Positions 8,042 through 14,198 of a DNA stretch of 14,198 nucleotides are shown piece by piece (position 1 is the first letter of the stretch; each line of letters starts with the position of its first letter). The notes under the pieces are model-generated. The model was given only the letters and a program-made list of their open reading frames with translations, searched no databases and was not told where the DNA came from. The stretch is taken from NCBI GenBank assembly GCA_020627525.1, contig JAHDGP010000036.1, positions 4,743 through 18,940 of the forward strand, written 5' to 3'. Source of the stretch: Bacteroidota bacterium (GTDB lineage Bacteria > Bacteroidota > Bacteroidia > Chitinophagales > UBA2359). A program made the translations under genes and the position numbers.

Positions 8042-10450
8042 TTAATCAACAATCATTAACTTTTTAGTCAAACGCTCTTTACTTGATACAATGTTCACAT
8101 AGTAAACACCTGCATTCAATCCACTAACATCTAAATCTAATGTTTGCATATTTTCTTCTGCAACTATTGCTTGATTCAAAATTAATTTACCACTTAAATC
8201 AAATACCATTAAGTTTGCTTCATTAACTTCAGATAATTGGTAGTCAACTCTAACCTGTCCTTGAGCTGGGTTAGGATAAACATTCATAACTGAGTTATCA
8301 TTGACAATTCTTGCACTTTCAGCTGGTGCTTCTTCATTGATAGCATCTTCTATTTTACTCAATTGCGCTCCTGCCATTCTTCCTGTAGCACAACCTGTAA
8401 TAACAACATCATCAATGTATACTTGATCTGCATTTGCACTTGCATCACATCTAAATCTAATTTTCGTATTAGCACTAAATGTTCCTGTCATTGTAACAGA
8501 CTCTGTATATTTTACACCATTGTCAAAGTCAGTTCCTCTTGCCCAAGAGCTAATTGTTTGATAGCTAGAGCCGCCATTTGTAGAAACCTGCAACCAGTAA
8601 TCTTCATTGTTTTCCATGCTATTTGCATAATAATGGAAATCTACAGTTACTTCATTATAAGCAGACAAATCAAGATTATCTGTAGTCATAACTGAAGAGC
8701 TTGTATTGTCTCTTAATCTAATACTATAAGTTCCGCTACCTGCGTAAGTTCCAGAGTTGATTCTATACGAATCAGAACCACCATCGTTCCAAATTCCCCA
8801 TCCAGATTCAAAATCGTGACTGTCAACAGTATCGCAACCGCCAGTACCGCCGCCGCCGTTAGAACTGTTTGTTGTAAAGGTATAATTACCAGAGAAAGAA
8901 GATGTAGCTCCTGAACAAACCGCTTGAACTGCAAATTGGTAAGTTGAACCAGCAGCAAAACCTGTTATTCCTAATGAAGTTGAAGTACTTGTTGTTGAAT
9001 ATACAACAGTTCCACCTGAAAGAATATCAACATTATAAGAAGCCGCTCCACTAACAGCAGACCAAGTTAATGTTGCATCAACATCTGTAACCCCTGTAAC
9101 GCCCAAACCAGTTGGTGTTCCACAACTTGCTGGAGGAGGATTATTGTTAAAGCAGAAATTTGTGGTTTCAGAAGAAGTAAATGATCCACCTGAAGCCAAA
9201 GTTGAGCCTCCACTAGATACTGAATAAGAACCACTACCATATGAACAGCAAATACCATCTCCATATGAATCATTGATTGTAAAATCAAAACAACCATCTC
9301 CTAAACAAGCTGTTTCAGAAATAGAAGATTGACCAGAACCATAATTTCCACCAGAAGCAACTACCGCACCTGAAGCGTTTGTAATTTGCCAGCTAGTTTC
9401 TTCTGAGTAATTATCAAAATTGATATTAATATTTACTTCATTGTCATTACATCCAGTTGGAGGAGGAGGATCACCGCCGCCGCCATTGCTGCTTCCACAG
9501 CCATTAGAACTTAAAAGACTTGCTCTTGCTCCACCAGATGCAAACAATGCACGCATTCTGTCTGTTTGACCTTGAGTAAATAAATTCATACAAGCATCAT
9601 CTGAATAATCCATGTAGTTTTGAACCATATCTGTAGAACTACATGAAACATGACCAGTTGAACAACCATAGTTTGCAGCATCAGATGTTGGTGTATCAGA
9701 TACAAAATCATCAGCATTACAATTACCATCTCCCCAAATATGTCTCAAGTTCAACCAGTGACCAACTTCGTGTGTTGTTGTTCTACCACCATCAAATGGA
9801 GCAGAAACATAGCCAGTTGTACCAAAATATTGTGGGCTCATTACTACACCATCTGTAGCAGCAGAACCTGTATTTGGAAATTGAGCATATCCCAAAATTC
9901 CTCCACCAATATTACAAACCCACATATTTAAGTAATCAGATGCAGGCCAAGCATCAACACCACCTTGTGATGAATACTTCATTGCATCATTTGTTCCCCA
10001 CTCAGATCTAGTAGAAGATTTTCTTGTAATACCACTTGTAGCACTTCCATTTGGATCAACAGTTGCCAAGCAAAACTCAATTTGCGTATCTGCAGCCTGT
10101 GACCAAGTGTTTGTCGCATCACTATTCATTCTTCTAAAATCATCGTTCAAAACTTGGATTTGAGAATTAATTTGCGCTTCACTTATGTTCTCGTTACTTG
10201 TTCTGTAAATAACGTGAACAACAACTGGAATAGTAATAATGCCATTAACCTTAAGGGCATCGCTGTTGCTGTTGATTACCTTGTTAGTGAATTGTTCTAA
10301 TTGCTCCATTCTATCAACAATAGTAGGATCTTCTTGAATTTGGCGATCCAACACATCCATTGCTGAACAATTACGCTGCTGTGCGTTTGAAGTTATACTA
10401 CACAACAGCATGAAGAGAAATAAAGAGAAAACTTGTTTTTTTGTTAACAT
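8042..10450 (-). CDS. M43 (pappalysin/ulilysin-type) metalloprotease, T9SS-secreted, multidomain
   Basis: An 802-residue secreted zinc protease. The signal peptide ends S-N-A|Q-Q (mature Q24). The pro-region follows, with a single C28 that could act as a cysteine switch (inference from relatives). The catalytic domain has the metzincin motif H-E-V-G-H-W-L-N-L-R-H with ligands H227, H231, H237 and catalytic E228, then D-T-P, and the Met-turn N-Y-M-D-Y with M280, followed by C-M-N-L-F-T-x-G-Q. After a Gly/Pro linker come a D-N-Y-S-E-E-T-S-W domain with paired cysteines (334-434), an FnIII-like domain (442-527), and a MAM-like jelly-roll (540-687). A type A T9SS sorting domain closes the protein (722-802, V-Y-P-N-P then G-V-Y-Y-V). 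The protein should be exported by the T9SS, the sorting domain removed, and the enzyme released or surface-bound. The target protein is unknown. All catalytic residues are intact. Confidence 0.95.
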   Translation of the reverse strand: MLTKKQVFSLFLFMLLCSITSNAQQRNCSAMDVLDRQIQEDPTIVDRMEQLEQFTNKVINSNSDALKVNGIITIPVVVHVIYRTSNENISEAQINSQIQVLNDDFRRMNSDATNTWSQAADTQIEFCLATVDPNGSATSGITRKSSTRSEWGTNDAMKYSSQGGVDAWPASDYLNMWVCNIGGGILGYAQFPNTGSAATDGVVMSPQYFGTTGYVSAPFDGGRTTTHEVGHWLNLRHIWGDGNCNADDFVSDTPTSDAANYGCSTGHVSCSSTDMVQNYMDYSDDACMNLFTQGQTDRMRALFASGGARASLLSSNGCGSSNGGGGDPPPPTGCNDNEVNININFDNYSEETSWQITNASGAVVASGGNYGSGQSSISETACLGDGCFDFTINDSYGDGICCSYGSGSYSVSSGGSTLASGGSFTSSETTNFCFNNNPPPASCGTPTGLGVTGVTDVDATLTWSAVSGAASYNVDILSGGTVVYSTTSTSTSLGITGFAAGSTYQFAVQAVCSGATSSFSGNYTFTTNSSNGGGGTGGCDTVDSHDFESGWGIWNDGGSDSYRINSGTYAGSGTYSIRLRDNTSSSVMTTDNLDLSAYNEVTVDFHYYANSMENNEDYWLQVSTNGGSSYQTISSWARGTDFDNGVKYTESVTMTGTFSANTKIRFRCDASANADQVYIDDVVITGCATGRMAGAQLSKIEDAINEEAPAESARIVNDNSVMNVYPNPAQGQVRVDYQLSEVNEANLMVFDLSGKLILNQAIVAEENMQTLDLDVSGLNAGVYYVNIVSSKERLTKKLMIVD

Positions 10451-11006
10451 GTAACTAATTTTTAAAGATTAGGAATAATTTAGAGCATTATATTGCCTTT
10501 GAGAATATATAAAAATATCTATCCATTATAATTCGCATAATTCACATTCTACTTTTTGACTATTTGTATGTATCAAACATATAAAAAAGATAATTTTGTG
10601 CTTTTATAGAACTGTAAAGTAATTTTGATAGTAACAGCATATTTATTTTCAAACATTCTCTTGTAGTGATAAAAAGACAGTATAATTTATATTAATGTTT
10701 ATTAAGTTTAATTATTTTTTTACTAAAATTATTAGAAAAACTGGGGAAATTCTAATATCAGTGGAGGTTGTTTAACAAAAAATCTAGATAAGTTATTTAA
10801 TCAAATACAAATATTTTTTAATGTGTATTGTAATTCAATAACAAAGATTGATAGACCTAAGTTAAATCAATATTGGTAAATATGTTAAAATTTAAATACC
10901 TAAATTTCGATAAAACCAATATTTTGTATATCAAACTACATTTCAAAGACCAAAAATAACAAAACCACCATTTGCGTACATCCGTTACTAAAATCTTGTC
11001 AATAAT
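10451..11006. other. 556-bp AT-rich intergenic region between divergent genes
   Basis: This separates the divergent M43 protease and thioredoxin-like/YceI genes. I find no convincing open reading frame, RNA gene or mobile-element end. It contains candidate -7 elements in both directions (TATGTTTG on minus at 10581-10574, TAATTTTG on plus at 10591-10598), only about 10 bp apart. It also holds a weak 8-bp inverted repeat (10730-10737 with 10750-10757) around a G-rich loop. Beyond carrying the two promoters, nothing specific can be supported. Confidence 0.6.
10574..10581 (-). promoter_or_regulatory. Possible Bacteroidota -7 element for the M43 gene
   Basis: On the minus strand this reads TATGTTTG, an exact fit to the TAnnTTTG -7 consensus used by Bacteroidota housekeeping sigma factor. 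It lies 124 bp before the start codon, implying a leader of about 115 nt. No clear TTG -33 element is seen at the usual distance, so this could be chance in AT-rich DNA. Confidence 0.25.
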
Positions 11007-12413
11007 ATGAAACATTTACTAATACAGTTATTTACATTTTTTCAAGTTTTATTTGTCTTTGGACAAAATCATGCCGACACAAATGTAAAGAAGCTGATAC
11101 TATTTTATAATTCCAATGAAGCGATCATTGAAAATGAAGAAATAGAAAGTCTACAAAACTTAAGTAGCTCTCTCGAATTGGATTTTGTGATTATAGATGT
11201 GCTAAACGGTTCTCCTAAAAAGATTACCTATACCCCAACGCTGGTTTTTCAAAATGAATCAGGTAGATCTATTTATTATGGTAGATATAAAAATTTAGAT
11301 CGACTTAAAAACTTCATAAGAACCAGTACTATGGTTCATCAAAAAGAAGTTGATAATGAAAAGTCCGATATCCTGATCTGGAAAAATGAAAAGACAACAG
11401 TTACTGCTCCATTGAAATTGACTCAATTAGCAGGTCATCCTCCTAAAAAATTCAATCAAAAAGAGTTTGATGAAATGGCTCGAAAGGAGATTTATGAAGG
11501 AATGTGTCAGTTTGAATTAACACAAAAGATAAATCAAACCAGAACAATGCGTAGTTTTTACTTCAATCTCTATCCTTATCTTGATGAAAAACAAAACCTA
11601 ACTATTTCCGGTGAAATATTTTCTCAATACAATTGTGTAAAACCTGTTTTTCAAAAATTTGAAAATGGAATTGTTCAAGGAAAATGGAAAAATAGATTTG
11701 AACTGTTTAACAAAGCAGGTGAAATTATAGAAAAGGAAATTTTAAACTTAATAGAAAACTCCAAAGAAGGAGACGCCTTTAAGGCAATACCTGAAACTAT
11801 TGCTGTAAAAAGCTGGAAAGAGCTAGGTTTAAATATTGCTGAAGGAAAAATTGACAAAAGTCAATCTGTCAACAAAGACTTTAAGTTAGCCAAAGAATGG
11901 AAAGTTGAGAAAAAGTCTGACGACCCAATTATCATTTTTAGTTTTTTGCCTCCCTTAGATAATTATGCCGGAGAAGCGAGATCTTTAACGGGTAATTTGG
12001 TTTTAAGCAATGATGGATCAATTGAAAACGCTTCGGGAACGTTTGTTGTTGAAATTGCTGATGTGACAATGGGTGCAGATGACTTTGATTATGAAGTTCA
12101 AAATAAAATGCTGAAAATGGGTGTTTTTCCAAACTCAACCTTTAAATTTGAATCGTTAAAACGAGTTGCAAAAGATGGAAATCTAAATTTATACGAGGCT
12201 GCTGGAACCTTTACTTTACTTGGAATTAAATATCCTTTAAAGATTGATGCTGAAATTTACCCCTTTCAAAACAACGATCAGACATATTTAAAGGTCAAGA
12301 CCTCCTTTGAATTGTCATTGTTTAAAAACTTTAAGTTGGAAGGACCTGATGGACCATCTCCTTCAAAAGATGTTTTGCAATTTTTTATGAACTTTGACTT
12401 AATACCTAATTAA
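11007..12413 (+). CDS. Secreted protein with cysteine-free thioredoxin-like N-domain and YceI-like C-domain
   Basis: A 468-residue exported protein with signal peptide ending V-F-G|Q-N (mature Q20). Residues 27-106 follow a thioredoxin outline: strand K-K-L-I-L-F-Y, helix, strand D-F-V-I-I-D-V, then Y-T-P-T-L-V-F-Q-N with a cis-Pro-like P77, and a closing helix L-D-R-L-K-N-F-I. The usual CxxC position is N-S-N-E, so no redox chemistry is expected. Residues 110-290 are unassigned. Residues about 298-468 resemble a YceI/lipocalin-like barrel: N-A-S-G-T-F-V-V-E-I, N-K-M-L-K-M-G-V-F-P-N-S-T-F-K-F, then A-A-G-T-F-T-L-L-G-I-K-Y-P-L. YceI proteins bind isoprenoid or other lipophilic ligands in the periplasm. 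The next gene, 32 bp downstream, encodes a free-standing YceI lipoprotein, supporting this reading. The thioredoxin assignment is moderate, the YceI assignment fairly good, and the function unknown. Confidence 0.82.
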   Translation: MKHLLIQLFTFFQVLFVFGQNHADTNVKKLILFYNSNEAIIENEEIESLQNLSSSLELDFVIIDVLNGSPKKITYTPTLVFQNESGRSIYYGRYKNLDRLKNFIRTSTMVHQKEVDNEKSDILIWKNEKTTVTAPLKLTQLAGHPPKKFNQKEFDEMARKEIYEGMCQFELTQKINQTRTMRSFYFNLYPYLDEKQNLTISGEIFSQYNCVKPVFQKFENGIVQGKWKNRFELFNKAGEIIEKEILNLIENSKEGDAFKAIPETIAVKSWKELGLNIAEGKIDKSQSVNKDFKLAKEWKVEKKSDDPIIIFSFLPPLDNYAGEARSLTGNLVLSNDGSIENASGTFVVEIADVTMGADDFDYEVQNKMLKMGVFPNSTFKFESLKRVAKDGNLNLYEAAGTFTLLGIKYPLKIDAEIYPFQNNDQTYLKVKTSFELSLFKNFKLEGPDGPSPSKDVLQFFMNFDLIPN

Positions 12414-12445
12414 ACTAAAATCCTTTCATAAATAAATTTATAAAA

Positions 12446-13024
12446 ATGAAAAAAGTACAATTTTTATTGATGTTTCTTTTGGTTTCTGCAATTGCTATTG
12501 GATGTAGCGCAACTAAAAGATCTGCTCAAAAGAATGCCTCCAATAAGGCAATGAGTATGGATACTCCTCCTGGAAGTATCATGTTTGATGCAGCAAACGA
12601 CAGATATACTGCTGAAGGCACTTTCAAAAAGTGGAATTTTACCAATGTCAATATGGATGGATCAGATTTAACAACATTAGATGCTGATGTAAAAATCGAT
12701 TTAACTTCAATATGGGAGAAAAGTGATAAACTGACTGAACACTTGAAAGCTTTTGATTATTTTGATGTTGAAAAATACACAACTGCCACTTTAAACATTA
12801 AAGATTGTAAAGCTGGTATGAACAATACATATACTGGCGTAATGGAATTGAAAATGCGTGGATTTACTCAAAAACTGGATACAGAATTCAAAGTTGCAAG
12901 TACAAAACCTTTGAAAGTTAGGGGAACCGCTCAAGTAGACAGAAGCATATTTCAAATTGGAGTAGAAAATACTGGAGTTCCAGATCTTATTACAGTTCGT
13001 TATGAGACTGAAATTCCTATGTAA
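12446..13024 (+). CDS. YceI family lipoprotein
   Basis: A 192-residue lipoprotein with lipobox A-I-G-C (lipid Cys 20) and a Lys/Ala/Ser-rich linker. Residues 43-192 match the YceI fold: G-S-I-M-F-D then G-T-F-K-K-W-N-F, D-A-D-V-K-I-D-L-T-S-I, L-K-A-F-D-Y-F-D-V-E-K-Y (the usual 'L-S-x-D-F-F-D-V-E-K-Y-P' segment), Y-T-G-V-M-E-L-K-M-R-G-F-T-Q, and R-G-T-A-Q-V-D-R-S-I-F-Q-I-G at the end. Family members are beta-barrels that carry long-chain isoprenoids or other amphiphiles in the periplasm, and the ligand here is unknown. The gene follows the larger thioredoxin-like/YceI gene by 32 bp and is probably cotranscribed, so the two may form a secreted/membrane-anchored pair. The leader is A-rich with no Shine-Dalgarno site. 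Confidence 0.9.
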   Translation: MKKVQFLLMFLLVSAIAIGCSATKRSAQKNASNKAMSMDTPPGSIMFDAANDRYTAEGTFKKWNFTNVNMDGSDLTTLDADVKIDLTSIWEKSDKLTEHLKAFDYFDVEKYTTATLNIKDCKAGMNNTYTGVMELKMRGFTQKLDTEFKVASTKPLKVRGTAQVDRSIFQIGVENTGVPDLITVRYETEIPM

Positions 13025-13074
13025 TTTGAATTTAGATAATTTCAATATTCTTCAGCAAATTCATTGAATTTCCT

Positions 13075-13082
13075 TATTTTTG
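13075..13082 (+). promoter_or_regulatory. Bacteroidota -7 promoter element for sucD
   Basis: The sequence TATTTTTG matches the TAnnTTTG -7 consensus exactly and is followed by CAGCC, where transcription would begin about 15-18 nt before the sucD ATG. The -33 region near 13051 (TTCAG) is a weak match to TTG. Position and the short leader support an independent sucD promoter. Confidence 0.5.
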
Positions 13083-13104
13083 CAGCCTAATTAAAAAAAT
13101 TGAA

Positions 13105-13992
13105 ATGTCAGTATTGGTAAATAAAGACTCAAAGGTGATTGTTCAGGGCATAACTGGATCTGAAGGAACCTTTCATGCGGGTCAAATGATTGAATATGGA
13201 ACGCAGGTTGTCGGAGGTGTAACACCAGGTAAAGGTGGACAAACTCATTTAGATCGTCCTGTATTTAATTCTGTTGCTCAAGCAGTTAAAGAAACTGGAG
13301 CAGATGTCTCTATCATTTTTGTTCCGCCTGCTTTCGCTGCGGATGCAATTATGGAAGCTGCCGATGCTGGTATAAAGGTGATTGTAGCAATTACAGAGGG
13401 TATTCCTGTTCAAGATATGGTTAAAGTTCAAGCTTATATTCAAGACAGAGATTGCCGTTTGATTGGACCAAACTGCCCAGGAATTATAACTCCTGGAGGG
13501 GCTAAAATTGGTATTATGCCTGGATTCATTCACAACCCAGGTAAGATTGGGATTGTTTCAAGATCTGGAACATTGACTTACGAGGCTGTTGATCAAGTTA
13601 CTAAAGCAGGATTGGGTCAATCTACTTGCATTGGAATTGGAGGTGATCCAATTGTTGGGACAACTACAAAAGATGCTATCCAATTGTTTATGGATGATCC
13701 TGATACTGTTGGAATTATTTTGATTGGTGAAATTGGTGGTTCAATGGAGGCTGATGCTGCTTACTGGATAAAAGAGAACGGAACGAAGCCTGTTGTTGGC
13801 TTTATTGCTGGTCAAACAGCACCTGCAGGACGTACTATGGGTCACGCAGGAGCTATTGTTGGTGGTGCGGAAGATACTGCAGCAGCTAAAATGGAAATTT
13901 TAAGAAATTGTGGTATTCACGTTGTGGAATCTCCTGCATTTATCGGAGAAACAATGGTTAAAGCTTTGGAAGAAGCTGGAGTTACTGCATAG
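13105..13992 (+). CDS. sucD: Succinate-CoA ligase subunit alpha
   Basis: The alpha subunit of succinyl-CoA synthetase, which interconverts succinyl-CoA and succinate with substrate-level NTP formation in the TCA cycle, in the cytoplasm. The 295-residue length is normal for the family. The N-terminal CoA-binding Rossmann domain shows G-I-T-G-S-E-G-T-F-H (15-24). The G-P-N-C-P-G segment (121-126) and G-I-V-S-R-S-G-T-L-T-Y-E (149-160) are canonical. E209 lies in L-I-G-E-I-G-G, and the phosphorylated His is H247 in G-H-A-G-A-I-V-G-G. The beta-subunit gene sucC is not next to it on the upstream side; separate sucC and sucD loci are, from memory, common in Bacteroidota. The gene has its own candidate promoter and terminator, so it forms a single transcription unit. 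Confidence 0.98.
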   Translation: MSVLVNKDSKVIVQGITGSEGTFHAGQMIEYGTQVVGGVTPGKGGQTHLDRPVFNSVAQAVKETGADVSIIFVPPAFAADAIMEAADAGIKVIVAITEGIPVQDMVKVQAYIQDRDCRLIGPNCPGIITPGGAKIGIMPGFIHNPGKIGIVSRSGTLTYEAVDQVTKAGLGQSTCIGIGGDPIVGTTTKDAIQLFMDDPDTVGIILIGEIGGSMEADAAYWIKENGTKPVVGFIAGQTAPAGRTMGHAGAIVGGAEDTAAAKMEILRNCGIHVVESPAFIGETMVKALEEAGVTA

Positions 13993-14068
13993 TAAACGCT
14001 GAAGTCAAATTGGTTTTTGAATCGCATTAGGCATATATACTGGTGCTGAAATCAAAAAGAGAAAATAG

Positions 14069-14102
14069 AAAAACCACCGACCTTTGGTCGGTGGTTTTTT
14101 TT
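14069..14102 (+). terminator. Rho-independent terminator of sucD
   Basis: AAACCACCGACC (14071-14082) pairs perfectly with GGTCGGTGGTTT (14086-14097) around a TTT loop, extended by two A-T pairs, and is followed by a run of T residues to 14102. It lies 77 bp after the sucD stop. The A-rich 5' side means it could also stop transcription arriving from the right. Confidence 0.93.
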
Positions 14103-14198
14103 ATTTTGCGCAAATGAACAAAGCCAATAGTCCCAAACCACTTTGTTTCGAATATATACACTCATTTCAATTACTTAAGCACGTTAGTGATTTTCACA

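Noticed and set aside
8363..8695. 110-codon open frame on the plus strand inside the M43 gene
   Set aside because: Antisense shadow of the MAM-like domain; Cys/Ser/Ile-rich composition with no protein-like motif. The same applies to the other antisense and alternate-frame open frames inside the large genes.
8840..9490. CCG/GGA-rich short runs resembling microsatellites
   Set aside because: They encode the Gly/Pro/Ser linkers between domains of the M43 protease and need no separate explanation.
10455..10472. 18-bp near-palindrome CTAATTTTTAAAGATTAG just before the M43 start
   Set aside because: Made almost only of A/T with one mismatched pair; expected by chance in this composition.
10730..10757. 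8-bp inverted repeat around a 12-nt G-containing loop
   Set aside because: Short, AT-rich stem with no gene end or start close by.
14114..14198. Plus-strand frame open from an ATG at 14114 to the window end (28 codons)
   Set aside because: It follows the sucD terminator and could be the start of a gene, but 28 codons with no signal peptide or recognisable motif is not enough, and a near-promoter (TATTTTG) leaves almost no leader.
14171..14198. Minus-strand tail V-K-I-T-N-V-L-K ending at 14171
   Set aside because: It could be the C-terminus of a gene converging on sucD, which would suit a two-way terminator, but eight codons cannot be tested.
1..14198. CRISPR array, tRNA, rRNA, insertion sequence, phage or defence genes
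   Set aside because: No spaced direct repeats, tRNA-like cloverleaf, transposase or integrase motif, or toxin/nuclease domain was recognised on either strand.

Overview
The window looks like ordinary, AT-rich chromosome from a marine or environmental member of the Bacteroidota (Flavobacteriales or a relative). The support is a type IX secretion (T9SS) C-terminal sorting domain on the 802-residue metalloprotease, signal peptides that all place Gln directly after the predicted cleavage site, several small Bacteroidota-style lipoproteins, A/T-rich leaders instead of Shine-Dalgarno sites, and a TAnnTTTG-type -7 promoter element before sucD. I cannot name a genus from the sequence alone.

Layout, left to right. 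43-450 (-) is a small Cys-containing lipoprotein. 635-1120 (+) is cytidine deaminase, which converges with only 6 bp of spacing on a likely two-gene minus-strand operon: a DUF1761-type membrane protein (4049-4549) followed 12 bp later by a 969-residue secreted triple beta-helix protein (1127-4036). 4797-5108 (+) is a small CxCC lipoprotein. Three minus-strand genes follow: a secreted M23 metallopeptidase with a Bacteroidota surface-protein tail (5208-7160), a lipoprotein with a DsbD-gamma-like thioredoxin fold but no CxxC (7406-7897), and an M43 (pappalysin/ulilysin-type) metalloprotease with FnIII-like, MAM-like and T9SS domains (8042-10450), closed by a very strong terminator. A 556-bp AT-rich gap (10451-11006) separates this block from a plus-strand block: a secreted protein with an apparent cysteine-free thioredoxin-like N-domain and a YceI-like C-domain (11007-12413), a YceI lipoprotein (12446-13024) and sucD (13105-13992) with its own promoter and terminator.

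Functionally, nine of the eleven proteins are exported or membrane-bound. Only cytidine deaminase (pyrimidine salvage) and SucD (TCA cycle) are cytoplasmic. The exported set covers surface polymer or protein processing (beta-helix protein, M23, M43) and periplasmic or lipid-handling proteins (YceI pair, thioredoxin-like lipoprotein). I see no CRISPR array, rRNA, tRNA, insertion sequence, phage gene or recognisable defence system. The observations most worth following are the thioredoxin-like/YceI fusion in tandem with a YceI lipoprotein, and the presence of two apparently redox-dead thioredoxin-fold proteins within 5 kb.
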